From contig CM054060.1 in NCBI GenBank assembly GCA_028641055.1, positions 62,587,371-62,651,370 of the forward strand: 64,000 bases of DNA, written 5' to 3'. The position numbers and the translations under genes are program-made. Position 1 is the first letter of the stretch. Each line of letters starts with the position of its first letter. The DNA is from Alopecurus myosuroides (taxonomy: Eukaryota > Streptophyta > Magnoliopsida > Poales > Poaceae). The notes beneath the pieces are model-generated. The model saw only the letters and a list, made by a program, of their open reading frames with translations, did no database searches and was not told the origin of the DNA. Positions 21,157 through 33,198 of the stretch are shown one piece after another.

Positions 21157-22690
21157 GACGCACTCATAAATCAGCATGCACATAATCAAGTATTTTTTTG
21201 GTGGTATGAACGGAAGCATTGAACTTTACTCTTTTGTGCTTACAAAATACGCAGTGCTCACACAACGGTGTTTTAGTCATGTGCATCTCTTTAACAGGTT
21301 TCTCTTCATCAGTTATGTTATACCAAGTTCATTCATATGTCCAAGATGAATATGCCATGGGTTAGGATTTACTTGGTTTTATCATTAGAAATAGTAGAAG
21401 TAGCAACCGAAATATATAATGTACTAACATATAACTTTGCAGAATTTAAGTTACCAACCATATGAATAAGAGAACCTTTTGATACCTTCATCGCACCACA
21501 TTAACCGATGTGCTTATACCCCTCAACATCGAGAGTGTTCAGGGAGATCAGATTGTTTGTCATGGTTTGTATGTGCCTCAAATCTTTCAGTATGTGGATC
21601 ATACCGTCGTGTGTCTTGATCCGAACGAAGCCTTTGCCCACAATTTCATATATGTTAGCATCTTTGGTATGCACGACGTCTCCACTCTACATATGCTTAT
21701 AAGAATTGAATCAATCTCTGTTGATGCAAATATGAAACAAGAATGTAGAATTAAGAATCCACTCATCACGTCCAACAATACAACCAACAGAAACAACACG
21801 AGCATCATCATAATCAGAACTATTAGCACCGGCTGCAACAGAGATCTTACCATCACCATCAGATTTACTTTTCGTTTTAGACGTTTTGTTTCTTTTCTCC
21901 TTATTCTGCAGGTTCTAACAGCCATCAATGACATGATTATTTTTCTTACAATACTAACAGAACTTATCCTTGCCTATAGACTTCGAACGGTCCCGGTCGT
22001 TTTGGCTCTTGTCACGGTCGTTGTTGTAGTTGTAGATTTTTTGCTCAAACCTGCCACAAACCTGCAAAGCTCTTCCCCTGAAGGACGATGCATCAAACTT
22101 GACCGTACCTTTCATCTTTTCTCTTGTTTGAAGAGTCTCATATACTTTCGAAAGACTTAGTTCATCATGAGTTAATAATAAGGTATTTTGCAGATTTGTA
22201 AAAGAATTTGGAGGCGAGTATAATAGCAGAAAAGATGGATCCTCGTCATCATATTTTACCATCATTGGCACTAGGTCGGAAACAATCTCCTTAAAGATCG
22301 ATATGTGGTTCATGACCGAACCACCCTTCCGCGGCTTGTGCTTGAACAATTGCATCTTCAGGTGCATCTTATTGGTTAGAATCTTGGACATGCAGATCTC
22401 TTTCAGTGTATCCCAAACGGCGTGTGGGGATTTCTCCTTCAACACCTCTTGCAAAATCTCATTAAATATAAAGTTGAATCATGCATAAAGCCTTACGGTC
22501 CTTCCGCTTGTGAACGTATGTCCACATCTTCATATCCTTTTCACAAATCCATTTAGCGCATCATCAAGATCTCCGGATTGAGATAGAAATCGTCGGCATG
22601 TTAATTTCCCATAGCGAGAATTTCGTCTTGTACTCTCGCAACAGTAGACCAAAACTTCTTCGCGGTCATCGTAAACCTTAATCTACAAAC
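21157..22690 (-). pseudogene. Copia retrotransposon gag-protease-integrase remnant
   Basis: Reading leftward there is a gag (UBN2-like) region open at 22454-21954 (for example LKMQLFKHKPRKGGSV). A zinc-knuckle remnant follows (CYCKKNNHVIDGC, near 21950). Then comes a protease-like segment near 21770 in which the usual active-site Asp-Ser-Gly type motif is altered. The integrase zinc-binding region follows near 21225 (CEHCVFCKHKRVKF). Frameshifts and stops separate these pieces. The remnant stops at CACTA-1, which inserted within its integrase region. A primer binding site-like sequence lies near 22690. It is related to the fragment at 52017-53153. Confidence 0.8.
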
Positions 22691-22699
22691 CAGAGCTAT

Positions 22700-23340
22700 G
22701 ATACCGCTTATTATAAACGATAGCAAGATAAACGATGAACACAATAGATCTACCATGATAGGAGCATGAGATTTTAACGTGGAAAACACTTCCAATGAGA
22801 AAGAGAAAATATTGCGGGCGCCAACTAGCAGAACTTCAGTATATCGGGTACGGTTACAAACGTATATCGGGTGCGGTTACAAACTTCGGTATTTATAACT
22901 TGTGACTTACCCAACCGGCAGCTTAAATGAGCTATCGAAAATCCTAGACAAGATAGAATTTGAATCGAAGTCTCTACTTATCAGAAGTTCGACCTTTTAT
23001 CATAATAACCGAATTTAGATCACATTAAAATAAAAGGGAGCTGAAAAGCGGAGGAAATTTCTACTACCTCTATCATAAAGAGATGATGATTTAGGAATAG
23101 GCAATCTATAGTAGATGCACTCACTTTATGTATGTATATGGATATATTTTAGCGCGTTGATTCGCTAATTTTGCTCCGTATGTAGTCTGTATTATAATAT
23201 AGATAAAAAAATTGTAAAGGGAGTAATAAAAATGATTTTTTGGGGCATAGGTATTCCGTGGACCTATATTTGTCTCGAACAGAGGAATTTGAAATTCAGT
23301 AAGAATTTAACAAGTGTGGAGACAAAATGAGCTTCGTATC
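22700..23340 (-). mobile_element. LTR-like part of the Copia remnant
   Basis: The segment after the primer binding site (GTATATCGGGT(A/G)CGGTTACA, repeated at 22841 and 22863) is shared with 52320-53153, including an embedded Stowaway MITE. The left and right LTR limits are not certain. The homology ends at GAGCTTCGTA in both copies. Confidence 0.6.
23064..23226. mobile_element. Stowaway MITE inside the Copia LTR
   Basis: Ends CTACCTCTATCATAAAG and AAAGGGAGTA, with the internal phrase TTTTGCTCCGTATGTAGT, are typical of a common Triticeae Stowaway. The same MITE is at the same place in the second Copia remnant, so it was already in their shared parent. Confidence 0.6.
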
Positions 23341-23973
23341 TCCTAAGAGATCTAAGTGAGGGGCTATTCAAGCCCTGTGGTTGCTTGTGGTTTTTTTTTC
23401 TGACCTGCAAACCTTTTGAGCGTGATCGCTAGGTGGGCCTTACATGTCAGCGTGGAGTCGGTCGATAGGAATTTTGGAAGGATACCGCCACGGAGCGATG
23501 CATATCGTGTAAGCACACACACGCTACACCTGCCAAACATATTGAAAAAGGAAAGGGAAACAACCCACACACCTTGGCCCACGCAGAGCAACACAAACCA
23601 ATCGCTACTACCACTTTACCTTCTCCCATGACCTTTCTCATGGAAATCTCCTCGACCGCCGCCTTCGATTCTAGCCGCCTGCTTCATAATCGCCCCATCC
23701 ACCTCTCCTCTATGGACTCCCTGTCGACGCCTCGACCTTCTGCCAACGCCGCCTATAGTGAACCCTAGCAGTGACTCGGTTCGTCTGCAAGAGGTGCAAC
23801 ATTTCGTCGGTGTCGCCTCCTGGAGTCCTCCGACGTCCAGCTCTTCCCTCCGTAGTATCTCCATGTTGTGCCCCATCGCCATCATGCTCATGCTCCAGCG
23901 ATTCGTTATGTATTCTGTTTTTGAAATATTTATGATTTATCAAATATGGGCCACACAACAGCGGTCCTCATTT
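23341..23973. other. GC-rich host-like sequence, possible 5' gene end
   Basis: The stretch has the look of a grass promoter and leader (GTGGGCCTTACATGTCAGCG near 23433; ACACACACGC; a CT-rich tract). It is followed by a short ORF from the ATG at 23629 to TAG at 23767 with high GC and no recognised domain. It is interrupted by CACTA-2. It could be the 5' end of a decayed gene whose later exons lie right of the transposon. Confidence 0.35.
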
Positions 23974-24238
23974 CACTAGTGGAGAACGGGGCTTTTGCTC
24001 ACTCGCGAGCACCCCTTTCGCCCTGGCTCGGCCACCACCCGGTGCAAAAGACTGCAGAGGTGGGCCAGGGCGAGCACGGCGCGTGGTGCGGGGGTCATTT
24101 GCCCCGGTTGGAGCCACCAACCGGGGCTAAAGGCCCTCGACAAGAAGAGCCCGTGCAGGCGCGTGGTGGGGGATCTTTTTCCCTGGTTCGTGTTACCAAC
24201 CGGAGCAAATGACCACCCCCCCCCCACACACACACTAT
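23974..24238 (+). promoter_or_regulatory. CACTA-2 5' subterminal repeats and transposase promoter
   Basis: Inverted repeats lie at 24094-24133 (arms ATTTGCCCCGGTTGG / CCAACCGGGGCTAAAGG) and 24174-24212 (TTTCCCTGGTTCG...CCAACCGGAGCAAAT). A C/CA-rich spacer and a TATA box (CTATATAAA, 24235-24243) follow. The architecture matches CACTA-1 with a changed stem sequence. Confidence 0.7.
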
Positions 24239-24563
24239 ATAAACCCTGCCATCCCTCTCCTCTCCTCATGCCACTCACTTTGGAGGACATATTCTAGTTG
24301 TGTGGTGTGTTCTCACTTATTTTTTCCTCCTATGCACAAGAGGTGTTCGATGAAATTCCCGGGAGAATAACGCCATCTCAGCTCACAGAAAACAAACAAG
24401 ATTTAATTTGTCCAAGCCACACTTAATTAAATAAGCTTTCTCGACCTTCTTTCCTCCTCGGTCGAGGTACCAATTTTAACCTTTCATCTGTCGATGTAAC
24501 ATTGGTCATTTCTCTATTCACGGTGTTCTGTAACAGTTCTTAATTAATAATTATATAATGCAG

Positions 24564-26328
24564 ATGAACCGGCAATGGATGTACGCTGACCGACGCTCTG
24601 CCACGTTCATGAAAGGCGTGGGTTATTTTCTCGAGGTGGCCCAGGCAAACAAGCGGAATAATTTTATCTGTTGTCCATGCGTTATATGTCGGAATCAGAA
24701 GTAACACTCTTCTCACAAAGTCATCCACTTCCACCTGTTTCAATCCGATTTCATGCCCGGCTATAATTGTTGGACCAAGCACGGAGAAAGAGGGGTTATG
24801 ATGGAAGACAACGAAGAAGAAGAGAATGATGACAACTATCATGACATGTTCCCTGAATACGGTGCCGGTACTGGAATGGAAGATAACAATGAAGTGGAAT
24901 CAGAGATCCGGGCACCAGATGAGCCCATCGATGATCTTAGCCAGGCTATTACGGATGCAAAGACAGAAAGCGATATTAAAAAGGTGAGGGTGAAGTTCGA
25001 CCAGATGTTAAAGGATCAGAAAACATTGTTGTATCCAACTTGCGAAGACGGGCAGAAAAAGCTGGGCAGCACACTGGAATTGCTCCAATGGAAGGCCGAG
25101 AACGGTATGACTGACAGCGGATTTACAAAGTTGATGTAAATAGTGAAGAAGCAGCTTCCTAGAAACAATGAATTTCCCGACAGTACATACCAAGCAAAGA
25201 AGCTTGTATGCCCCCTAGGATTAGACGTGGAGAAGATACATGTCTGCATTAATGACTGCATCCTCTACTGCGGTAAGAAGTACGAGAATTTGGAACAATG
25301 CCCGGTATGCACTGCATTGTGATATAAGATCAGACCAGACGACCCTGGCGATGTTGTGGTATGCTCCTATAATACCACGGTTGAAACGTTTGTTAAAAAA
25401 CAAAGACCATGCCAAACTTTTGTGATAGCACATGGAAGATTGTAAGAAATATGAGATGTTGAGACACCCCGCTGATGGGTCGCAATGGAGAAAAATCGAG
25501 AGAAAGCTCCCGCGCTTTGCAGGTGACGCAAGGAACTTATGGTTTGGTCTAAGTACAGATGGCATGAATCCATTTCGTGAGCAGAGCTGCAACCATAGCA
25601 CCTGGCATGTAACTCTATGTATCTATAACCTTCCTCCTTGGTTGTGCATGAAGATGAAGTTCATTATGATGCCAGCGCTGATCCAAGGACCGAGACAACC
25701 GGGCAACGACATTGATGTGTACCTAAGGCCTTAGTCGATGAACTTTTACAGTTGTGGCGTGAAGAACGTGTACATGTGTGGGACGAGCACGAATAAAAAG
25801 AATTTAACCTACGAGCGATGTTGTTCGTAACCATCAACGATTGGCCTGCTCTTAGTAACATTTTTGGACATACAAACAAGGGATACAATGCATGCACACA
25901 CTGTATATCTGGATAAATGTAAGAAGGTTGTGTATCTCGGGTATCGTCGTTTTCTTCTGCGCAAGCACCCCTTATAAAAAGCTGGCAAACATTCAATGGT
26001 GAGGCAGATACCCGGGAGACGCCTATCCTCCGACCTGGTGATGATGTATTTGATATGGTGAAGGATATGAAAGTAATATTTGGAAAGGGTCCGGGCAAAC
26101 AAGTTGTTTCGAATGACGCTGACGGACACACGTGGAAGAAGAAATCTATATTTTGGGAACTACCCTATTGGAAAATCCTAGATGTCCGCTCTACGATCGA
26201 CGTGATGCACCTAACGAAGAATCTCTACGTGAATCTGCTAGGCTTCTTTAGCTTGTATGGGAAGTCAAAAGATACATCTGAAGCACGGCAGGACCAGCAA
26301 CACACGAAAGGACGAGACGGCAAGAATC
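24564..26328 (+). pseudogene. CACTA-2 transposase, 5' part
   Basis: The start ATG follows TAATGCAG, as in CACTA-1. The N-terminal transposase-associated domain is readable (MNRQWMYADRRSATFMKG, then CPCVICRNQK) but a stop follows at about 24702. The catalytic part is recognisable (STDGMNPFREQSCNHSTW near 25553; NLPPWLCMKMKFIMMPALI near 25630) with several further stops and frameshifts (for example TAA at 25137). The gene is cut at 26328 by Copia-1 and continues at 34855. Clearly dead and older than the CACTA-1 copy. Confidence 0.9.
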
Positions 26329-27985
26329 TGAAGGGAATATGCCCGAGAGGCAATAATAAAGTGTTTATTATGTTATTCCTTGTTTATGATAGATGTTTAT
26401 TTCTCATGCTAGAATTGTATTAACCGGAAACGTTGATACATGTGTGATTAATAAACAAACCAACGTTCCTAGTGAAGCCTCTCTTTTAACTAGCCCGTTG
26501 ATTAAACAGATGATCAAGGTTTCCTGATCATGAACATTGGATGTTGTTGATAACGGGGTCATGTCATTAGGAGAATGACATGATGAACTTAAACCCTAAA
26601 CTAAGTATAACAATACGATCAAGTCATTTAGTTTTGTTGTTATATCTTACATTCGGAGTAACATTATTCCTTAGACCATGAGATCATGTTAATCACTAAT
26701 ACCGAAAGAATACTTTGATGACATCAAACGTCACACCGTAAAAGGGTGACTATAAAGGTGGCATTGGATATTCGGAAAGTATTGGTTGAAGCTCATGGAT
26801 CGAGAATGGGATTTGTCCATCCAATATGACGGATAGATATACTTAGGGCCCTCTCGGTGATATCACATCAACACCGCTTGCAAGCAAGTGATTTGATCAC
26901 TAGGATGTTATATCACGGGAACGAGAAAAGAGTACTTGTCGGATAACGAGATCGAACAAAGTATAGTGGATACCGATGATCGGATCTCGGACAAGTAATA
27001 TATCGCGAGACAAAGGGAAATCGTTACGACGTTGAAAGGTTCACACGATCACGAGAGTCATCGTTGAATATATAGGAGTCATCACGGTTTTCCAGACCCC
27101 GCTGTTGATTATTGATCGGAGAGGAGTCTCGATCATGTCTATAATATTCACGAACCGTAGGGAGACACACTTAAGGTTTGATGAAGCGTTTAGAGAGGAT
27201 ACGGAATACCGAAGAATATTTTGGGCAGCTCCGGAATTGTTTCGGGGAAAATTGAAATAGTTCAAGGGGTTTTACGTCGAACGGTTGTTAATAGAATTAA
27301 CAAATGGTTCGAGGTGCTGCATGCAAATGTTTGTTAATGGAATTAACAAATATAAATAAAGAAATAAAAATGTTTTATTTATTTATTAAAGAAAAACCTT
27401 TGGATTTTCCAAGTGGGAAATTAAGGGAATTTTGAGTGGGTTTGAGTGGAGCTTCCACTCACATGAAGAGAGGAAGGGGTGGGGGCACCCATGGCTGGCC
27501 GCACCCCCCCTTGGGCTGCCTACCCCTCCCCTATAAAAGGAGGGTGAGGGCTCTCTCTTCCACACACACTTGCTCACACATTTTCCCTTCCATCCGCTGC
27601 TCCATTCCATGGTCTCCGGCTTGGCGAAGCCCTGGCCGTGGGATTCTTCACCACCACCACGCCGTCGTGCTGCTGGAATTCCGGAGGGATCTTCTACTTC
27701 CGCAACCCGCTGGAACGAGGGAACGGAAGTCTTCATCGAGCTGAACGTGTGACCGATTACGGAGGCACCGCCGGATTGCGGTGCTCTTCTTCTCGCTCGG
27801 GATCGGCGTGAGAACGACTACGCCAACCACGAGATCTTTTCTCGTACCACTTTGAGTCTTCGAGGGTATGTTATCTCAAGACTCTCTTTCTCCCCGTTGC
27901 CTTTCATCTCATAGATTAGATCTTGGCCATTTGGGTTTATCGCGTGTAGGAAATTTTTTTGTTTTCTATGCTACGTTCCCCTTCA
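26329..27985 (+). repeat. Copia-1 5' LTR
   Basis: TG...CA-bounded, with a TATA box (CTATAAAAGG, 27531-27540) in the right third that would start the genomic transcript. The primer binding site TGGTATCAGAGCC follows at 27987-27999. Confidence 0.95.
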
Positions 27986-27986
27986 G

Positions 27987-27999
27987 TGGTATCAGAGCC
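27987..27999 (+). promoter_or_regulatory. Copia-1 primer binding site
   Basis: TGGTATCAGAGCC is complementary to the 3' end of initiator tRNA-Met, two bases after the 5' LTR. It primes minus-strand DNA synthesis. Confidence 0.9.
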
Positions 28000-29181
28000 G
28001 GATCTATGCGTAGATGAATTGTACGGGTAGAACACATAGGAGTATGTGGGCGTTGATGATCATGTTTTTGTCTCTTTGAGTATTTTATGATCTTAGTGGC
28101 ATAGTAGGATGAAGCGGCCCGGACTAACTTTACATGTCCACGTACATGAGACTTGTTCCACAACTGACATGCAACTTGAATTGCATAAGTAGCTTGCGGG
28201 TGTCGGTTTCTCCTACTATAGTTAAGATCTAATCTACAAAGGGTTGTTCAAAAATATGTTTTATCAACGTTGTGGTTTTTTGTACGTAGATATGAACGGT
28301 TCTATCCTCGTAAGCCCAAAGCCACGTAAAATATGCAAAAATAAATTAGAGGCGTCTAACTTGTTTTTGCAGGGCATGTGATGTGATATGGTCAATGTTA
28401 CAAACGTTATGTATGAGATGATATCTTTTGTAAATTATTGACATACCGGCTGGAGCCATATGGTTGTCTTATTTTATGGCCTGCGTGCTGTATGTCATAT
28501 CCATGTGATATGTTGTAATGGACAATCAAGATGGAGGTGCCACGGACCTTGGTGCCACGCCGGTAGAATGATGGAGATCATACCATGATGCACAAGGTGG
28601 AGATCAAGTGTAAGAAGGACCATATCATATCACATTATCCATGCATGTGATGTTTATCCTTTTATGCATCTTATTTTGCTTAGATCGCGACGGTAGCATT
28701 ATAAGATGATCCCTCTCACTTAATATCAAGATAATAATGTGTTCTTCCTTAAGTATGCACCGTTAAGAAAGTTCGTCGTTTCGAGACACTACGTGATGAT
28801 CGGGTGTGATAGACTCAACGTTCGCATACAACGGGTGTTTTCAAGCCTAGCATGTACAGACATGGCCTTGAAACACATGCAATACAATGGTTCTACTTGG
28901 CGAGCCTAGCATGTACAGACATGGCCTCGGAACACGTAACCGAAAGGTAAAGCATGAGTCATATGAATGATATGATGAACATGTTGATGTTCGCCTTTGC
29001 AACTACACCGTCTCACGTGATGATCGGTTTCGGTGTAGTGAATTTGGTTCGTGTAATCACTAAAGACAACTAAGAGGGATGTTGTTTTTGAGTGGGAGTT
29101 CATGGGATAATTTTAGAATTAACTTGAACTTAATTTATCATAAACATAGTCTAAATAGTCTTTGCAAATATGTTGTAGATC
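28000..29181 (+). other. Copia-1 leader between primer site and gag
   Basis: Long untranslated leader of about 1.2 kb, usual for BARE/Angela-type elements. It contains a duplicated phrase GCCTAGCATGTACAGACATG (28845 and 28903), which may belong to the packaging region. No gene. Confidence 0.6.
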
Positions 29182-32100
29182 ATGACACCACCTACCTTCA
29201 ATTTCAATATGTTCATGGAGAAAGAGAAATTAGCGAACAATGGAAGCAACTTTACCAACTGGGCACTTAACCTGAGGATTCTCCTCACCGCTTGCAAGAA
29301 GCTCTATGTGCTTGATGCACCTCTAGGTGCCCAACCCGCTGATGATGCTTCTGATGAGGATAAAAATGTTTATCTGACTCAACAAGAAGACCACAGTATA
29401 GTTCACTGCGGCATCCTCTATGGATTAGAGCCAGAGCTGCGAAAACGTTTCGAGAACAGCACTGCTTATGCCACAATGGGAGAATTGAAAATGATTTTCG
29501 ATACCCATGCCGCAGTTGAGAGTTATGACGCTTCAGAAAAGTTCTTTAGCTGCATGATGGAAGAGAACAGCTCCGTTAGTGAGCACGTACTCAAAATGTC
29601 TGCGTACGCTGATAAGCTCATAGCCTTGGAAATATCGATTCCCATTGAGCTAGGGATACATCGTGTTCTCCAATCTCTGCCACCTAGTTACAAGAACTTC
29701 GTGATGAACTATAATATGCAGAGCATGAAGAAGTCTCTTCCTGAGCTTCTCTCGATGCTTAAAACTGCTGAAGTGGAGATCAAGAAAGAACATCAAGTGT
29801 TGATGATCAATAAGACCACTAGTTTCAAGAAAGGCAAGAAAGGCAAGCCAAGGGTAAACTTCAAGAAGGGTGGCAAATCTGTTGCTACTGCTGAGAAGAA
29901 AACCAGGCATGGCCCTAAGTCTGAGACTGAGTGTTTCTATTGCAAGGGTACTGGCCACTGGAAGCGCAATTGCCCCAAGTATCTGGCAGATAAGAAGGCC
30001 GACAAAGTGAACAAAGGTATATATGATATACTTGTTATTGATGTGTACCTTACTAGTACTCGCAGTAGCACCTGGGTATTTGATACTGGTTCGGTTGCTC
30101 ACATATGTAACTCGAAACAGGAGCTGCAGAACAAGCGACCACTAGCAAAGGATGAGGTGACGATGCGCGTCGGCAATGGATCAAGAGTTGATGTGATCGC
30201 CGTCGGGACGCTACCTCTACGTCTACCATCGGGATTAGTTATAAACCTCAATAAATGTTATTTGGTGCCCGCATTAAGCATGAATATCGTTTCTGGATCT
30301 TGCTTAATGCGGGACGGTTATTCCTTTAAGTCCGAGAACAATGGTTGTTCGATTTATATGAATAATATCTTTTATGGTCATGCACCTGAGAAGAATGGTT
30401 TATTTCTTTTGAATCTTGATAATGTTGATACACATATTCATAATGTGAATGCCAAAAGAATTAAGTTAAATAATGATATTGCTACTTATTTGTGGCATTG
30501 CCGCTTAGGTCATATTGGTGTTAAACGCATGAAGAAGCTCCATTCTGATGGACTCTTAGAATCACTTGATTATGAATCATTTGAAACATGTGAACCATGC
30601 CTTATGGGCAAGATGACTAGAACCCCGTTTTCTGGATCTATGGAACGGGCGACAGACTTACTGGAAATCATACATACTGATGTATGTGGACCAATGAGTG
30701 TATCGGCGCGCAGTGGATATCGTTATTTTGTCACTTTCACAGATGATTTGAGTAGATATGGGTATATTTACTTAATGAAACACAAATCTGAAACGTTTGA
30801 AAAGTTCAAAGAATTTCAGTGTGAAGTTGAAAATCATCGTAACAGAAAGATTAAATTTCTACGATCTGATCGTGGAGGTGAATATCTAAGTTACAAGTTT
30901 GGCATGCATATGAAACAATGTGGAATAGTTTCACAACTCACACCTGCCGGAACACCACAGCGAAATGGTGTTTCCGAACGCCGTAATCGTACTTTATTAG
31001 ATATGGTTCGGTCTATGATGTCTCTTACAGATTTGCCACTATCGTTTTGGGTTTATGCACTAGAGACCGCTGCATTCACTTTAAATAGGGCACCATCTAA
31101 ATCCGTTGAAACGACACCGTATGAATTATGGTTTGGAAACAAACCTAAGCTGTCATTTCTAAAAGTTTGGGGATGCGATGTTTATGTGAAGAAGCTTCAA
31201 CCTGATAAACTCGAACCCAAAGCTGAAAAATGCGTCTTCATAGGATACCCTAAAGAAACAATAGAGTACACCTTCTATCACAGATCCGAAGGCAAGATTT
31301 TTGTTGCCAAGAATGGATCCTTTTTGGAGAAGGAGTTTCTCTCGAAAGGTGTGAGTAGTAGGAAGGTAGAACTCGACGAGGTTATTGAACCTTCTCTTCT
31401 TGGAATGGCGAGTAGCGCAGCGCCGGAAGTTGCTCCGGAGCCGACCCCGTCAGATGAAGAGAGAGTTAATGATCAAGATCATGAAACTCCAATAGAGGAA
31501 ACTACCGCACCTCGCAGGTCAACTAGGGAGCGTGCAGCTCCTGAACTATACGGAGATCCCGTATTAAACTTCATGGTAGATGGAGGTGATGACCCTGCGA
31601 CATATGAGGAAGCGATGATGAGCCCAGATTCCAACAAATGGCTTGAAGCCATGAAATCCGAAATAGGATCCATGTACGAAAACCAAGTTTGGACTTTGGT
31701 GGATTTACCCAATGACCGCAAGGCCGTTGAGAACAAATGGATCTTTAAAAAGAAAACTGATGCTGATGGTAATGTGACCGTCTATAAAGCTCGACTTGTC
31801 GCAAAAGGTTTCCGACAAATTCAAGGAGTTGACTATGATGAGACTTTCTCACCAGTAGCGATGCTTAAGTCAGTTAGGATTATGTTAGCAGTTGCTGCAT
31901 TTTTCGATTATGAAATATGGCAGATGGATGTCAAAACGGCGTTCCTTAATGGTGACATTGAGGAAGAGTTGTATATGATGCAACCCAAAGGTTTTGTTGA
32001 TCCTAAGGATGCTGACAAGGTGTGTAAGCTTCAACGTTCCATTTATGGACTGAAGCAAGCATCCCGAAGTTGGAACCTCCGTTTTGATAAGGTGATCAAA

Positions 32101-33165
32101 GGTTTTGGATTTGTCCAAACATACGGAGAAGCTTGTATTTACAAGAAAGTGAGTGGGAGCTCTGTAGCATTTCTGGTACTATATGTGGATGACATATTGT
32201 TGATTGGAAATGATATAGAACTTTTAGAAAGCGTAAAAGGTTATTTGAACAATAGTTTTTCGATGAAAGACCTCGGTGAAGCAGCTTATATATTGGGCAT
32301 CAAAATCTACAGGGATAGATCAAGACGCTTAATTGGACTTTCGCAAAGTACATACCTTGACAAGATTTTGAAGAAGTTCAAAATGGAAGATAGTAGGAAA
32401 GGGTTCCTACCTATGTTGCAAGGCAAGACGTTGAGTAAGACTCAATGTCCAGCTACAGCAGAAGATAGAGAAAAGATGGATAAGACTCCCTATGCTTCAG
32501 CCATAGGTTCTATCATGTATGCTATGCTATGTACAAGACCGGATGTGGCACATGCTATTAGTTTGACTAGTAGGTACTAATCCAATCCAGGTTTGGAACA
32601 CTGGACTGCGGTCAAGAATATCCTAAAGTACTTAAGAAGAACTAAGGACATGTTTCTCGTATATGGCGGTGAAGAAGAGCTCGTCGCAAGATGTTACGTC
32701 GATGCTAGCTTCGACACTGATCCGGATGACTCTAAGTCTCAGTCCGGGTACGTATTTATTATGAATGGAGGAGCTGTAAGCTGGAGGAGTTCCAAGCAAT
32801 CCGTGGTGGCGGGATCATCAACAGAAGCGGAATATGTTGCTGCCTCGGAGGCAACACAGGAAGCAGTTTGGATGAAGGAGTTCATATCCGAACTAGGCGT
32901 GGTTCCAAGTGCGTTGGATCCAATGGTTGTCTATTGTGACAACAATGGTGCCATAGCCAATGCTAAGGAACCAAGGTCTCACAAGAATTCCAAGCATATC
33001 AAGCGTCGTTTTCACTCCATCCGTGAGCATGTCGCAGATGGGGATGTGAAGATTTGCAAAGTACATACGGATCTGAATGTGGCAGATCCATTGACTAAAA
33101 CTCTCTCAAGGACAAAACATGATCAACACCAGAACTCCATGGGTGTTAGATTCATCACTATGTAA
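29182..33165 (+). pseudogene. Copia-1 gag-pol polyprotein with one in-frame stop
   Basis: One frame runs from ATG 29182 to TAA at 33163-33165. Order: gag; zinc knuckle CFYCKGTGHWKRNC (29933); protease WVFDTGS (30075); integrase His/Cys region and catalytic Asp, Asp, Glu (HTDVCGP, LRSDRGGEY, NGVSERRNR); reverse transcriptase with QMDVKTAFLNG and YVDDILLIG; RNase H (YVDASFD, STEAEYVA, CDNNGA). A single TAA at 32578-32580, between reverse transcriptase and RNase H, is the only break I find; the frame is otherwise open on both sides. The protein would make virus-like particles, copy the RNA and integrate the DNA. With the stop, RNase H would be missing. Confidence 0.93.
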
Positions 33166-33198
33166 TATAGATTATTGCCCCTAGTGCAAGTGGGAGAC

